DNA of 64,000 nucleotides from Vibrio tarriae (GCF_002216685.1 NZ_CP022352.1:372001-436000); one strand, 5' to 3'. Shown: positions 1 to 8,786, counted from the stretch's first letter. Notes: generated from the letters alone by a model not told the origin. Numbers and translations: made by a program.

Positions 1-4
1 AGGT

Positions 5-898
5 ATGTCGTTAGCGAACTTGCTGCAACTGTTATGTTTAGCTGCGATTTGGGGGGGATCATTTCTTTTTATGCGAATTGCTGCCCACAGCTTTGGTCCT
101 GCTTACCTGATAGAAGCTCGCGTAGGATTTGCCGCGCTCAGTCTCTTTTTGGTGGCACAGCTATTCAGGCGATCGCTGCCGATACGCCAGCATTGGTCGC
201 ATTTTTTAATCTTGGGTTTAATCAATACCGCCGTTCCCTTTTTACTCTTCGCTTATGCGGCGTTAACACTGAATGTTTCAACACTTTCCATACTCAATTC
301 CACGGCTCCCATTTGGGGAGCCGTGATTGGCTTTCTCTGGCATGGTACCCCCCTCTCCCGTAAAGCGGTTGCTGGACTTCTGTTAGGCGTAAGCGGTGTG
401 GCTGTGATTGTAGGATGGGATATGGTGGCGATGGGTAATCAAGCTGTGCTGCCGATGATATGTGCCGCGCTCGCCGCAGCCAGTTACGGCTTAGCCACCA
501 ACTACACCAAACAAGCACCACAAGTCACTGCTTTTGAAAATGCCCATGGCAGTATGTGGGCGGCTTGTTTATGGGTTGCCCCATTGATGTGGTTTATACC
601 TCTAAATGAAATGCCTTCCAACCTTGAATGGGGAGCGGTGATATTGCTTGGAGTCATATGTACTGGGTTGGCCTACTTGATCTATTTCCGTTTGGTGAAA
701 GCGATTGGCGCTGCATCAACGCTTTCCGTCACCTTCCTCATCCCCGTTTTTGGCATCTTGTGGGGCTACTGGATCCTCGATGAACCGATAGGGCTCAACA
801 CCCTGTTCGGTACTTTATTAGTCTTGGCAGGTACCATGTTGGTTACCGGTTTTTCTCTACGTAGCGCCCTATTTTCACGCCAGCCACAGCCGCATTAA
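5..898 (+). CDS. EamA/DMT-family inner-membrane exporter
   Basis: This 297-residue protein is very hydrophobic, with about ten membrane segments. It has the EamA two-fold repeat: an N-terminal AAIWGGSFLFMR motif and a second half with SVTFLIPVFGILWGYWILDEP. Members of the drug/metabolite transporter superfamily usually export amino acids or small metabolites; the substrate here cannot be read from sequence. The ATG at 5 gives a typical EamA N terminus, so the gene is probably complete although it lies at the window edge. Its ribosome binding site is only partly visible. A strong hairpin terminator follows directly. A second, distinct EamA protein lies at 43162. Confidence 0.85.
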   Translation: MSLANLLQLLCLAAIWGGSFLFMRIAAHSFGPAYLIEARVGFAALSLFLVAQLFRRSLPIRQHWSHFLILGLINTAVPFLLFAYAALTLNVSTLSILNSTAPIWGAVIGFLWHGTPLSRKAVAGLLLGVSGVAVIVGWDMVAMGNQAVLPMICAALAAASYGLATNYTKQAPQVTAFENAHGSMWAACLWVAPLMWFIPLNEMPSNLEWGAVILLGVICTGLAYLIYFRLVKAIGAASTLSVTFLIPVFGILWGYWILDEPIGLNTLFGTLLVLAGTMLVTGFSLRSALFSRQPQPH

Positions 899-908
899 CC
901 CTCTTCAA

Positions 909-945
909 CAACGCCATTTTCACCCGATGAGAATGGCGTTTTTTG
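909..945 (+). terminator. Rho-independent terminator after the EamA gene
   Basis: A stem of AACGCCATT pairing with AATGGCGTT, with a loop of about 13 nt, is followed by a run of T. It lies 11 bp after the stop codon. Confidence 0.85.
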
Positions 946-1038
946 TTGCATATTCAAATTTATATGTTGAATTTGATAAGAAAGACAAGATTTAAAGCTA
1001 AAACTTTGTTACCAAATACGACAAAAACCAGCCATTTA

Positions 1039-1054
1039 AGTGATAAAGATCACA
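1039..1054. promoter_or_regulatory. Probable CRP site upstream of the dicarboxylate symporter
   Basis: AGTGA-N6-TCACA matches the CRP half-sites TGTGA and TCACA at nine of ten positions. It lies about 110 bp before the symporter start, a usual distance for CRP activation of a carboxylate transporter. The site is read by eye; no matrix score was computed. Confidence 0.6.
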
Positions 1055-1162
1055 ACCAAACAGCGAGATTTGCTTTTTATTTTCGAGTTTTTGATTACGC
1101 CTGCTAACCTCCGGCTCGCTTTGCAATGATGTCAGAGCGAAAAACTATAAGGAGTGTTCTGG

Positions 1163-2464
1163 ATGAATACCAAAAAACCGTTATCGCTCACCGCTAAGGT
1201 CATCCTTGGTATGGTAGCCGGTATTTTGACTGGATTTGCGATTCGCGCCCTGTTTGCAGGAAATGGATTTGTAGACGCATATATCGTTAATGGACTGTTT
1301 GATGTTGGCGGCAAGATTTTTATCGCCAGCTTGAAAATGTTAGTCGTGCCACTGGTGTTTGTTTCACTGGTATGTGGTACGAGCTCACTCAAAGATCTCT
1401 CCACATTGGGCAGAATGGGCAGTAAAACCTTAGGTTTTTATCTCGCCACCACCGCGATTGCCATCACTCTTGCACTCACTATGGGCAGCTTATTTCAACC
1501 GGGAGCAGGGGCAGATTTAACCGCCGCCAGCAATTTTACCTCGGCGGAAGCCCCGTCTCTGGGTAAAGTGATTGTGGATATGTTCCCAACTAACCCAATC
1601 AGTGCAATGGCGCAAGGCAATACCTTGCAGATCATTATCTTTGCCGTTCTGTTTGGTGTGGCGATCAGTGCTGCTGGCAAACCCGGAGAGCGTATTGCTC
1701 AGGTGTTCAATGATCTCAATGAAGTGATCATGAAGCTGGTTGCGATGCTAATGCACTTGGCGCCTTACGGCGTATTTTTCTTGATGGCCAAGCTCTTCAC
1801 CGGACTCGGACTGGGGGCAATTTTGAATTTAGCGGAATACTTTGTGGTGCTGGCGGGGACTTTGTTACTGCATGCCTTCGTCACCTATGGGTTAATGCTG
1901 AAAACCTTTGCAGGCCTGAACCCAATGGTGTTTTTCCGCAAAATGGAAGATGCGATTATGTTTGCATTTTCGACCGCGTCATCCAATGCCACCATTCCTG
2001 TCACCATGGAAACGGTGAAAAACCGTTTGGGCGTCGATAACAAAGTGGCTTCTTTCACCGTACCACTTGGTGCAACGGTGAACATGGATGGTACTGCGAT
2101 CATGCAAGGTGTCGCGACCGCGTTTATTGCGCAGGCCTTTAACATCGACCTCACCATGACCGATTACCTGATGGTGATTCTGACCGCGACACTGGCTTCT
2201 GTCGGCACCGCGGGTGTGCCTGGCGTTGGCTTAGTTATGCTCGCCATGGTACTTAACCAAGTGGGTCTGCCACTGGAAGGGATTGCGCTTATTATGGGTG
2301 TCGACCGCCTACTGGATATGATCCGCACTGCGGTGAATATCACTGGCGATGCCTGTGTCTCTTGTATTGTGGCGAAATCTGAAAACGCCTTGGATGAAGC
2401 ACGTTTTGCCGATCCAAAAGCGGGTGAAAAAGAAGAAGCGGTTCACTTATCTCAAGCTCAGTAA
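1163..2464 (+). CDS. Sodium/proton:dicarboxylate (glutamate) symporter, DAACS family
   Basis: This 433-residue carrier belongs to the GltP/DctA/SLC1 family, which imports glutamate, aspartate or C4-dicarboxylates with Na+ or H+. Family marks are FSTASSNATIPVTME (the serine-rich re-entrant loop HP1), NMDGTAIMQG (the NMDGT motif of TM7) and ASVGTAGVPGVG (HP2). An upstream GTG at 1154 is possible, but AAGGAG at 1149-1154 sits 8 nt before the ATG at 1163, so I chose the ATG. The C terminus is short, charged and Glu/Lys-rich. A CRP-like site upstream suggests catabolite control. Which dicarboxylate it takes is not decidable here. Confidence 0.9.
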   Translation: MNTKKPLSLTAKVILGMVAGILTGFAIRALFAGNGFVDAYIVNGLFDVGGKIFIASLKMLVVPLVFVSLVCGTSSLKDLSTLGRMGSKTLGFYLATTAIAITLALTMGSLFQPGAGADLTAASNFTSAEAPSLGKVIVDMFPTNPISAMAQGNTLQIIIFAVLFGVAISAAGKPGERIAQVFNDLNEVIMKLVAMLMHLAPYGVFFLMAKLFTGLGLGAILNLAEYFVVLAGTLLLHAFVTYGLMLKTFAGLNPMVFFRKMEDAIMFAFSTASSNATIPVTMETVKNRLGVDNKVASFTVPLGATVNMDGTAIMQGVATAFIAQAFNIDLTMTDYLMVILTATLASVGTAGVPGVGLVMLAMVLNQVGLPLEGIALIMGVDRLLDMIRTAVNITGDACVSCIVAKSENALDEARFADPKAGEKEEAVHLSQAQ

Positions 2465-2493
2465 ACTTAGCGACTTCACTGAATGTAACGTAG

Positions 2494-2527
2494 AAAAGGC
2501 CTCGCACTGTGCGAGGCCTTTTCTATT
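2494..2527 (+). terminator. Terminator after the dicarboxylate symporter
   Basis: AAAAGGCCTCGCA pairs with TGCGAGGCCTTTT around a very short loop and is followed by a T-rich tail. Confidence 0.85.
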
Positions 2528-2540
2528 TTAGCGAGGAGAT

Positions 2541-2668
2541 TATACCCAAACTACTTGGAGTTACAGGTAGGCGGCAAGTGAGTTCATCCCCATGAACATA
2601 GATACACTATGTGATTGGGGTGAACGAACGTAGCCAACACCGCTGCAGCTTCAAGTAGGAAGGGTATA
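2541..2668 (+). repeat. ERIC repeat, full length
   Basis: This is a roughly 128 bp imperfect palindrome. It begins TATACCCAAACTACTTGGAG and ends CTTCAAGTAGGAAGGGTATA. The inner block around GATTGGGGTGAACGAACGTA, then GCCAACACCGCTGCAGCTTC, matches the enterobacterial repetitive intergenic consensus (ERIC). It lies between convergent genes. The same family occurs at 20266, 32040 (reversed) and 57376. Confidence 0.85.
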
Positions 2669-2673
2669 GCTGA

Positions 2674-3141
2674 TTATAAAAACAGGTTCATTACCCACAT
2701 CGCACCAAACGCGTTCAATACTGAAATACCAATCATCACCGGGATGTAGCGCCCTTCAGTACCAATGGGACCAAGAATACGGCCGATGTATTGCACTTGT
2801 GAGCCCATCAGATAGATAGCAGGAGCCAAAATTGCGATGTGCGTACCGTTCAAAATCCCTTGGTCAAACAAAGTGATCACGACACCCACAGCGCCGCCCA
2901 TCGACATCCATGCACCAATCAGCACCGCAGCCGCTTCACCCGGCAATCCAAAGACCGCCATCACTGGAGAAAATACTGTCCCCATCAGCTCCAACGCGCC
3001 GGTAATTTGCAACGCTTTGATGATCACAAACGCCATCAATACATTAGGTACAGTTGAAGTCGTGGCAATTACCCAGCCTTTCTTCGCCCCTTCGACAAAA
3101 ATATCCGTCACCATTGGTTTTTTCATATTGACGTTACTCAT
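2674..3141 (-). CDS. yjiG: YjiG-family inner-membrane protein (nucleoside-recognition gate domain)
   Basis: This 155-residue protein has about four membrane segments and resembles E. coli YjiG and spore maturation protein B. It has one gate domain with the pattern LPGEAAAVLIGAWMSMGGAVG. The family is thought to be membrane transport related, but no substrate is established. Its start overlaps the stop of the yjiH-like gene by 4 bp, the usual sign of translational coupling, so the two proteins probably form one complex. The RBS (GAGGAAGC) lies inside the upstream gene. An ERIC element lies between its stop and the convergent symporter. Confidence 0.8.
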   Translation of the reverse strand: MSNVNMKKPMVTDIFVEGAKKGWVIATTSTVPNVLMAFVIIKALQITGALELMGTVFSPVMAVFGLPGEAAAVLIGAWMSMGGAVGVVITLFDQGILNGTHIAILAPAIYLMGSQVQYIGRILGPIGTEGRYIPVMIGISVLNAFGAMWVMNLFL

Positions 3142-3869
3142 CGGGTCGCTTCCTCTAGTTGGGTCTCTGGGTTAGATGATTCTTCTTTGCCTTCCGTAAG
3201 ATTTAGATAGAGACGGAACAGGTTGGCACCGACAATTTTAAAGATAAACATCACACCAACCGCAAGACCGATAGAAGAAGTGACCGCCGCGGAACCATCC
3301 GCTAACGTGAGCGTAAACAGCACCGCACCCGATGAGAAAAAGTTAACTATGGTGGCACCTGCAGAGAATTGGAACATGGTAAACACATCCGCTTCACGCT
3401 TAGTCATATGCCCTTCATCTTTGAGCTGACGAGTCATCGCCGCACCCGCATCCGTACTTTGCAGTGAAGCAATTAATGCCAAGCCAGTATTACCCGGAAT
3501 TCCCATGATTGGGCGAAGTAGAGGGGTCAATAGCTTACGTGCCGCATCAAGCGCACCGTAATGCTCCAGCACATTGATCATGCCTAGTGCAAACATCACG
3601 GTTGGAATTAAGGTCAGTGCGAAAAGAAAACCATCACGCGCACCGCTACCGCCTTGACCACGCAAAGAGGTGGTCGCCACTTGTAGGCCGTCGGCCGTTT
3701 CACTCACGTTGTAAGCAACCTTGCCAAAGGCACCGTTTAACGTGGTGAAATCAAATACTCCATACCACTGGTTGGATTGCAGCAAGCCAGAAAAAAAGAC
3801 TACGGCGAAAGCTAACGCAATGTAGCATCCCCAAGTCACTTTTCGCTCCTGCGCTGTCGATTGACTCAT
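3138..3869 (-). CDS. yjiH: YjiH-family inner-membrane protein (nucleoside-recognition gate domain)
   Basis: This 243-residue membrane protein is the partner of the following YjiG-like gene. The first segment is at residues 15-30. The gate domain carries IPGNTGLALIASLQSTDAGAAMTRQL, and further segments follow to a charged tail (EGKEESSNPETQLEEATR). The split pair corresponds to the two halves of the fused 458-residue YjiH protein at 54091. Function is unknown; transport of a small solute is a family-level inference. The start is ATG at 3869, preceded by an AGAGGT-like sequence. The promoter must lie in the 390 bp before it. Confidence 0.8.
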   Translation of the reverse strand: MSQSTAQERKVTWGCYIALAFAVVFFSGLLQSNQWYGVFDFTTLNGAFGKVAYNVSETADGLQVATTSLRGQGGSGARDGFLFALTLIPTVMFALGMINVLEHYGALDAARKLLTPLLRPIMGIPGNTGLALIASLQSTDAGAAMTRQLKDEGHMTKREADVFTMFQFSAGATIVNFFSSGAVLFTLTLADGSAAVTSSIGLAVGVMFIFKIVGANLFRLYLNLTEGKEESSNPETQLEEATR

Positions 3870-4262
3870 AATTACCTCTATGAAGTTAGAACAGATTTAG
3901 CATCATGGTGCACGGATTGCGTGCTAGAGATAATGATCGAGGTCAATGAGTCGATGAAACTAATCTCACAATGAAAAATAAAATTTTATTTTGTTAAAAC
4001 AATACGAGAAAGCATGATGAATTAATTTATTTCAGCCCAAAACCACAACAAACCACTTCACGCCATCTATGGCATACACCCCTTTTCTAATGTTAAGCAA
4101 GTCGCACCTTCCTAAAAATTGATGAATAAACAACCATTTCTAAGCTAAGTCACAACTTCAAATTCCGCATAGGTCTACTCTTTCTCAGGACTTTCTCCCA
4201 TCACCACCTTGCACACTTGAAGTCTCTCTTCAAGAAAAGGGGATATCAACAGGAGCTTTGTT
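3870..4262. other. Divergent intergenic region between yjiH-like and nhaD
   Basis: This 393 bp AT-rich stretch must hold promoters for both divergent genes. I see no open frame of note, no hairpin terminator and no convincing operator. Just before nhaD the leader contains an AACAGGAG ribosome binding site. Confidence 0.5.
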
Positions 4263-5696
4263 ATGACGGGCCGGATCGCACTATTTTTTCTTACGCTTTT
4301 TTCGCCACTCAGTTTAGCATCTACCCCAGATGGACAAGCTTTAGATTTCACCCATTCGACGATCGGCTATGCCGCACTCCTCATTTTCGCCATTGCTTAT
4401 ACCTTGGTGATGCTGGAAGAGTATCTACATCTGCGTAAATCGAAACCGGTATTGCTGGCTGCGGGGCTGATTTGGGCCATGATTGGCTATGTTTACCAAC
4501 AAACAGGCTCGACCGAGATAGCGCGTCAGGCGTTAGAACACAATTTGCTTGAATACGCCGAGCTGCTGCTGTTTTTATTGGTCGCCATGACCTACATCAG
4601 TGCGATGGAAGAGCGGCGTCTGTTTGATGCACTCAAAGCGTGGATGATCAACAGAGGCTTTAATTTTCACACTCTATTTTGGATAACGGGTTGGCTGGCG
4701 TTTTTCATTTCCCCGATTGCCGATAACCTGACCACGGCATTATTGATGTGTGCCGTGGTACTGAAAGTCGGAGGCGAAAACCCTAAATTCGTCAGTTTAG
4801 CTTGCATTAATATCGTGATTGCGGCCAACGCGGGGGGAGCCTTCAGTCCCTTTGGCGATATCACCACTCTTATGGTATGGCAGGCTGGGCATGTTAGCTT
4901 CCTTGAGTTTATGGATCTGTTTATCCCATCATTAGCCAACTATCTGGTGCCTGCCTTGATCATGTCGCTCTTTGTCCCGCATCAAACGCCGTCCAGTATC
5001 CAAGAAGTGGTCGAGCTGAAACGCGGAGCAAAACGCATCGTCGTTCTGTTTCTCTTTACCATCCTCTCGGCCATCGGTTTCCATGCATTTTTCCACTTCC
5101 CGCCAGTGATCGGCATGATGATGGGACTTGCCTATTTGCAGTTTTTTGGCTATTTCCTACGCAAAACGCTGGCCAGTTCACTGGCTAAGAAAACAGCGAT
5201 TGCCATGGCAAAGAATGATGAAGCAGCACTTAAACGTATTGGCTCTGTGGTGCCTTTTGATGTCTTTCGCAGCATTTCTCACGCCGAATGGGACACCTTG
5301 CTGTTTTTCTATGGGGTCGTGATGTGTGTCGGAGGCTTGAGCTTACTCGGCTATCTAGGTTTAGTATCGGAAATCCTCTATACCGAATGGAACCCCATCT
5401 GGGCTAACGTACTGGTTGGGCTGCTTTCTTCGGTGGTCGATAACATTCCTGTGATGTTTGCTGTACTGTCGATGCAGCCCGAGATGTCTCTCGGCAACTG
5501 GTTACTGGTCACTCTCACCGCAGGAGTCGGCGGCAGTTTGCTATCGATTGGCTCTGCAGCAGGTGTGGCGCTCATGGGTGCGGCTCATGGCAAATACACG
5601 TTCTTGAGCCACTTGAAATGGACTCCCGTCATTCTGCTTGGTTATGTGGTCAGTATCGTGTTGCATTTGCTGCTCAATCATCAATCATTCACATAA
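4263..5696 (+). CDS. nhaD: NhaD-type Na+/H+ antiporter
   Basis: This 477-residue protein has an apparent signal-like first segment (residues 4-19) and about twelve more membrane segments. Family marks are FFISPIADNLTTALL, with a membrane-embedded Asp-Asn pair, GGAFSPFGDITTLMVWQ, and VVDNIPVMFAV in the second half. NhaD proteins expel Na+ (and Li+) in exchange for H+ at alkaline pH. They are well described in Vibrio. The length matches the known Vibrio protein. The RBS is CAGGAG, 7 nt before the ATG. The gene appears monocistronic and is convergent with the next lipoprotein gene. Confidence 0.93.
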   Translation: MTGRIALFFLTLFSPLSLASTPDGQALDFTHSTIGYAALLIFAIAYTLVMLEEYLHLRKSKPVLLAAGLIWAMIGYVYQQTGSTEIARQALEHNLLEYAELLLFLLVAMTYISAMEERRLFDALKAWMINRGFNFHTLFWITGWLAFFISPIADNLTTALLMCAVVLKVGGENPKFVSLACINIVIAANAGGAFSPFGDITTLMVWQAGHVSFLEFMDLFIPSLANYLVPALIMSLFVPHQTPSSIQEVVELKRGAKRIVVLFLFTILSAIGFHAFFHFPPVIGMMMGLAYLQFFGYFLRKTLASSLAKKTAIAMAKNDEAALKRIGSVVPFDVFRSISHAEWDTLLFFYGVVMCVGGLSLLGYLGLVSEILYTEWNPIWANVLVGLLSSVVDNIPVMFAVLSMQPEMSLGNWLLVTLTAGVGGSLLSIGSAAGVALMGAAHGKYTFLSHLKWTPVILLGYVVSIVLHLLLNHQSFT

Positions 5697-5761
5697 CATG
5701 TCTGATTGAAGCTGCTACCCGCGTCAAATGGTTCCAAAGAAACCACCTCTCTACGTTTGAC

Positions 5762-6163
5762 TCATTGAGTGTTGCTGGCTGACGCATTTTGCGGTTCTGC
5801 GTTCAACTTGACCCAGTTATTACTGAGATGGAACATGGCACAAGCGCTGCAAGTGAGGACTTCACCTTGTCCATGAATGGTCATGACCAAATCATCACGT
5901 TTTTCTTTGGAGTTATTACGGATCTGGATCCGTAATGTTTTGCCATCAACGCTAAATGGGCGCTCCCATTTTTGCTGCGCCGAATGCATGTACACGACGC
6001 CCTGCCTAAACTCCAACACATCTTTGTTGTGCGGATTATCATACAGACCATTAAAGGCCAAGGTTTCGCGGTTCACAAAGTTTTCCAGCTCCTCTTGAAA
6101 ACAGCCGCTTAATAGCAATACGCTCAAAATGAGAATGATGGGTTTCAAGTTGGCCACGTTCAT
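5762..6163 (-). CDS. Small lipoprotein of unknown function
   Basis: This 133-residue protein has a clear lipoprotein signal: a hydrophobic stretch ending in the lipobox LLSGC (Cys about residue 21). The mature part has NRETLAFNGLYDNPHNKDVLEFRQGVVYMHSAQQ, which suggests a small beta-barrel-like fold, and a CSAC pair near residues 110-113. I do not recognise a family. It begins 10 bp after the ogt stop on the same strand, so it probably belongs to the ada/alkA-ogt operon, though a link to alkylation repair is unproven. Confidence 0.7.
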   Translation of the reverse strand: MNVANLKPIILILSVLLLSGCFQEELENFVNRETLAFNGLYDNPHNKDVLEFRQGVVYMHSAQQKWERPFSVDGKTLRIQIRNNSKEKRDDLVMTIHGQGEVLTCSACAMFHLSNNWVKLNAEPQNASASNTQ

Positions 6164-6173
6164 AATCTTATCC

Positions 6174-6647
6174 TTATCTTCGTTGCTCCAACTCCAGCAG
6201 GAAGGCTTTACGTTCTAAACCACCCGCATATCCGGTCAGTTGGCCATTTTTTCCAACGACGCGATGGCAAGGCACAATGATCGAAATCGGGTTCTTACCA
6301 TTCGCTAGTCCAACGGCTCTTACTGCCTTAGGGTTGCCTATTGCTTCTGCCAGTTGTTGATAGCTCCATATTTCCCCATAAGGGATCTTGCATAGTGCGT
6401 GCCAAACCGACTGCTGAAATGCCGTGCCGCTGGCGGCCAACGGTAGCTCGAATTGAGTGCGCTGACCTGAAAAATACTCATCCAGTTGGCGTATCGTTTT
6501 GTTAAGTATAGGACATTCTTTCACATAGTCGCCCAAATGCTCAGGTTGAGTCATTTGGGTAGCAAACCATACGCCTAATAAGCCTTGAGAGCTCGCTTGT
6601 AAGGTCATTGGCCCGAGGGGGGATGAGTAGTAAGTAAAATGGCTCAT
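6174..6647 (-). CDS. ogt: Methylated-DNA--protein-cysteine S-methyltransferase (Ogt)
   Basis: This 157-residue suicide enzyme moves methyl groups from O6-methylguanine to its own cysteine. The active motif is IIVPCHRVVG with Cys127. The helix-turn-helix region is TAFQQSVWHALCKIPYGEIWSYQQLAEAIG, with NPKAVRAVGLANGKNP carrying the arginine finger. The ATG follows the TAA stop of the Ada-AlkA gene with no base between, so the two are translationally coupled. Together they cover O6-alkylguanine and N3-alkyladenine repair. The cytosolic length is normal for the family. Confidence 0.95.
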   Translation of the reverse strand: MSHFTYYSSPLGPMTLQASSQGLLGVWFATQMTQPEHLGDYVKECPILNKTIRQLDEYFSGQRTQFELPLAASGTAFQQSVWHALCKIPYGEIWSYQQLAEAIGNPKAVRAVGLANGKNPISIIVPCHRVVGKNGQLTGYAGGLERKAFLLELEQRR

Positions 6648-8006
6648 TTAGTGGCTCCAGCAATGAAAAGTGGCATAACTGCCCCAAGGGGCGACCGATT
6701 CGGCAGTTAACTGAGGAAATTTCGCCAGTGCTTTTTTCACGATCAAATCTCCGGTTAGAAAACAGTGGCTACGTGATTCACCGCGCAATTGCGCGTAGTC
6801 GACGGTCCAAGGACCAATCCCACTTAGCGATAACCACGCCATTGGTGAATCCATAGGATGCAACCGGACGTAGTCCGCCAAACGTTTTAAGGTTTCCTTA
6901 CGCCTTTCCGGCATACGTAAAAAGCTTAAGTCGCTCATTTGCACTTGTTCTGGGGTTGGGAAATAACGCATTGACCCTTCGCTCGCCGCCAGCGTGGACA
7001 CTAACAAGTTCAATTGTCCAATTGCGGCTTTGACTGAAACTTGTTGACCGAGCACTGCACGCACTCCCGCTTCCCATGCATTCCATACCCCGGGGATACG
7101 GATCCCGGTGCGCCGTACCAATCCCGGAGCTAACTGCTCTAAATAAGCCTCAATACTGATCAGGTCTGCATCGAGATCAAACATTCGTCGCAGCCGAGCG
7201 ACTAAGTGGCGAAGATCACTCAAACGCTCCATCTCAAACTCAATATCCAAATGCGACTGTGCCATGCTCGCCTTAAACCATCCTTTACCTTCACCAAGGA
7301 TAAAATAACGTTGATAACTCTGTTCATCGACCTGTTCCATGCCTTCAATCGCTCGCAGACGATAAAAATCCAACATATGCGCCCAGTCAAAAGGGCCGCG
7401 AAAAGCTAAGCTCAGATGATTTCGAGAAGGAAGGGCGGCTCGTTCTCGCCGAACTTGGGTCGGCGTCAACCGAAATAATTTTTGGAACGCATCATTAAAA
7501 CGGCGGGTGCTCTGAAATCCACTGGCGTAAGCCACTTCGGTAATCGAAATTTGGCTCGTATGCAGTAATTGTTTGGCAAACATGAGCTGCTGGATCTGCG
7601 CATATTGTTTAGGCGGCATCCCTAAATGGCGCTGAAAAAGCTGGCGCAGATAACGGTCACTGATACCTAAGCGTGAGGCTAAAGTCTCTAAACTGCCGTC
7701 CAGCTCTCCCTGCTCAATCAGAGTCAAGGCACGTAGAAATGTGGTTTCGGCTCCTTTCCACGCCCATGAATGGGGAGCGCTTTCTGGCCGGCAGCGCAAA
7801 CAAGGTCGATAGCCCGCCGATACCGCTAACGCTTGCGAGGAAAAATACTCAACATTCTCTTCTTTCGGTAGGTTGGCTGGGCAAATCGGGCGGCAAAAAA
7901 TCCCTGTGGTTTTAACCGCAACAAAAAAACGCCCATCAAACCGTGGATCTCGGCTCATCCGAGCGCGTTGGCACACCTCTGCGGATAATTCATTAAGCAA
8001 TGTCAT
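6648..8006 (-). CDS. Ada-type regulator fused to AlkA 3-methyladenine DNA glycosylase
   Basis: This 452-residue fusion has three parts. Residues 1-80 are the Ada zinc domain, with Cys38, Cys42, Cys69 and Cys72 in the same numbering as E. coli Ada, whose Cys38 accepts methyl groups from phosphotriesters. Residues about 85-190 are an AraC-type DNA-binding domain (SDRYLRQLFQRHLGMPPKQY). The rest is AlkA: an N-terminal AlkA domain, then the HhH-GPD fold with LSGIGPWTVDYAQLRG and the catalytic Asp in FLTGDLIVKKAL. The protein can therefore sense alkylation, regulate transcription and excise bases. The RBS is GGAGG, 7 nt before the start. The usual Ada C-terminal methyltransferase domain is absent and is supplied by the adjacent ogt. 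Confidence 0.9.
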   Translation of the reverse strand: MTLLNELSAEVCQRARMSRDPRFDGRFFVAVKTTGIFCRPICPANLPKEENVEYFSSQALAVSAGYRPCLRCRPESAPHSWAWKGAETTFLRALTLIEQGELDGSLETLASRLGISDRYLRQLFQRHLGMPPKQYAQIQQLMFAKQLLHTSQISITEVAYASGFQSTRRFNDAFQKLFRLTPTQVRRERAALPSRNHLSLAFRGPFDWAHMLDFYRLRAIEGMEQVDEQSYQRYFILGEGKGWFKASMAQSHLDIEFEMERLSDLRHLVARLRRMFDLDADLISIEAYLEQLAPGLVRRTGIRIPGVWNAWEAGVRAVLGQQVSVKAAIGQLNLLVSTLAASEGSMRYFPTPEQVQMSDLSFLRMPERRKETLKRLADYVRLHPMDSPMAWLSLSGIGPWTVDYAQLRGESRSHCFLTGDLIVKKALAKFPQLTAESVAPWGSYATFHCWSH

Positions 8007-8264
8007 CCAAGCCTCCTGCTCGCTTTTTTGTTCAGTCTACCCAGTTCCGCTGTCTAGACTAGCCATTTTCGGAACAGAATGCAGAGACTAAGCCGCAAAA
8101 GTTTCTTCAATAATTATGAACAAGAACGTCAGCCTAATGGGATTCTCTGCGCAAGGCTCATCCCATAAACTTCATTTCATCAAACATACAGACCATTTGA
8201 GTCGTTCGAAAATTTCAACCCAGTCTATCACCGTATAGCCTGAGTCAACCGAGAGGATTTATTG

Positions 8265-8708
8265 ATGAATACTTTATTAAAAACTGCTCTAACTTCACCA
8301 AGTTCATGGGCTCCCCTAGCACTGCGCCTTCCCCTAGCCATCATTTTTATGGCGCACGGTGCACAAAAGTTGTTTGGTTGGTTCGGCGGTTACGGCCTTG
8401 AAGGCACAGGTCAATGGATGGCTTCGATTGGCTTAGAGCCTGGCGTAGCGATGGCATTTCTGGCCGGAAGTGGGGAGTTTTTTGGCGGATTAGCCATTTT
8501 GCTAGGTCTGCTGACACGTCCTGCCGCACTGGTACTCTCCGTCACCATGCTGGTCGCGATTTTTAGCGTGCACTTTAGCCACGGCTTATTCTTAAGCAAC
8601 GGCGGTTACGAGTTTGGCTTGGCTCTGTTGGCAGGCTCTGTTTCACTGCTGATTTCAGGTGCAGGTCGTCTGAGCCTCGATAATCTGCTACTAAAGCGTC
8701 TGGCATAA
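8265..8708 (+). CDS. DoxX-family inner-membrane protein
   Basis: This 147-residue protein has four membrane segments. The DoxX signature is LPLAIIFMAHGAQKLFGWFGGYGLEGTGQWM, followed by GEFFGGLAILLGLLTRPAAL. DoxX proteins are quinone-linked or redox-related membrane proteins; the precise role varies. I used ATG at 8265 rather than the TTG at 8262 because GAGAGG lies 8 nt before it. The gene is alone, divergent from ada-alkA, and ends in a strong hairpin. Confidence 0.85.
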   Translation: MNTLLKTALTSPSSWAPLALRLPLAIIFMAHGAQKLFGWFGGYGLEGTGQWMASIGLEPGVAMAFLAGSGEFFGGLAILLGLLTRPAALVLSVTMLVAIFSVHFSHGLFLSNGGYEFGLALLAGSVSLLISGAGRLSLDNLLLKRLA

Positions 8709-8720
8709 GTCACTTCAGGC

Positions 8721-8759
8721 AGAAAGGGGGGAATCGTGTTAAACGATTCCCTCCTTTCT
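8721..8759. terminator. Terminator between doxX-like gene and hdfR
   Basis: AGAAAGG...GGGAATCG pairs with CGATTCCC...CCTTTCT around TGTTAAA. It is a long stem lying between convergent genes, so it probably serves both. Confidence 0.75.
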
Positions 8760-8786
8760 CGTACCTACGACTTAATCAGTACTCAA

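Noticed and set aside
2541..2668. ERIC copies as integron attC/VCR sites
   Set aside because: They match the ERIC consensus, are 128 bp with fixed ends, do not alternate with promoterless cassettes, and lack the R''/R' core sites expected of VCRs.
2837..3175. Long opposite-strand frame within the YjiG/YjiH genes
   Set aside because: It is a mirror of membrane protein coding sequence with low-complexity Ala/Thr/Pro content and no RBS. The same holds for similar frames opposite azlC, sulP, pstA and the chemoreceptors.
5720..5760. GTCAAA...TTTGAC repeat after nhaD as an operator
   Set aside because: The arms are six bases and separated by about 27 nt between two convergent gene ends; this is likely chance.
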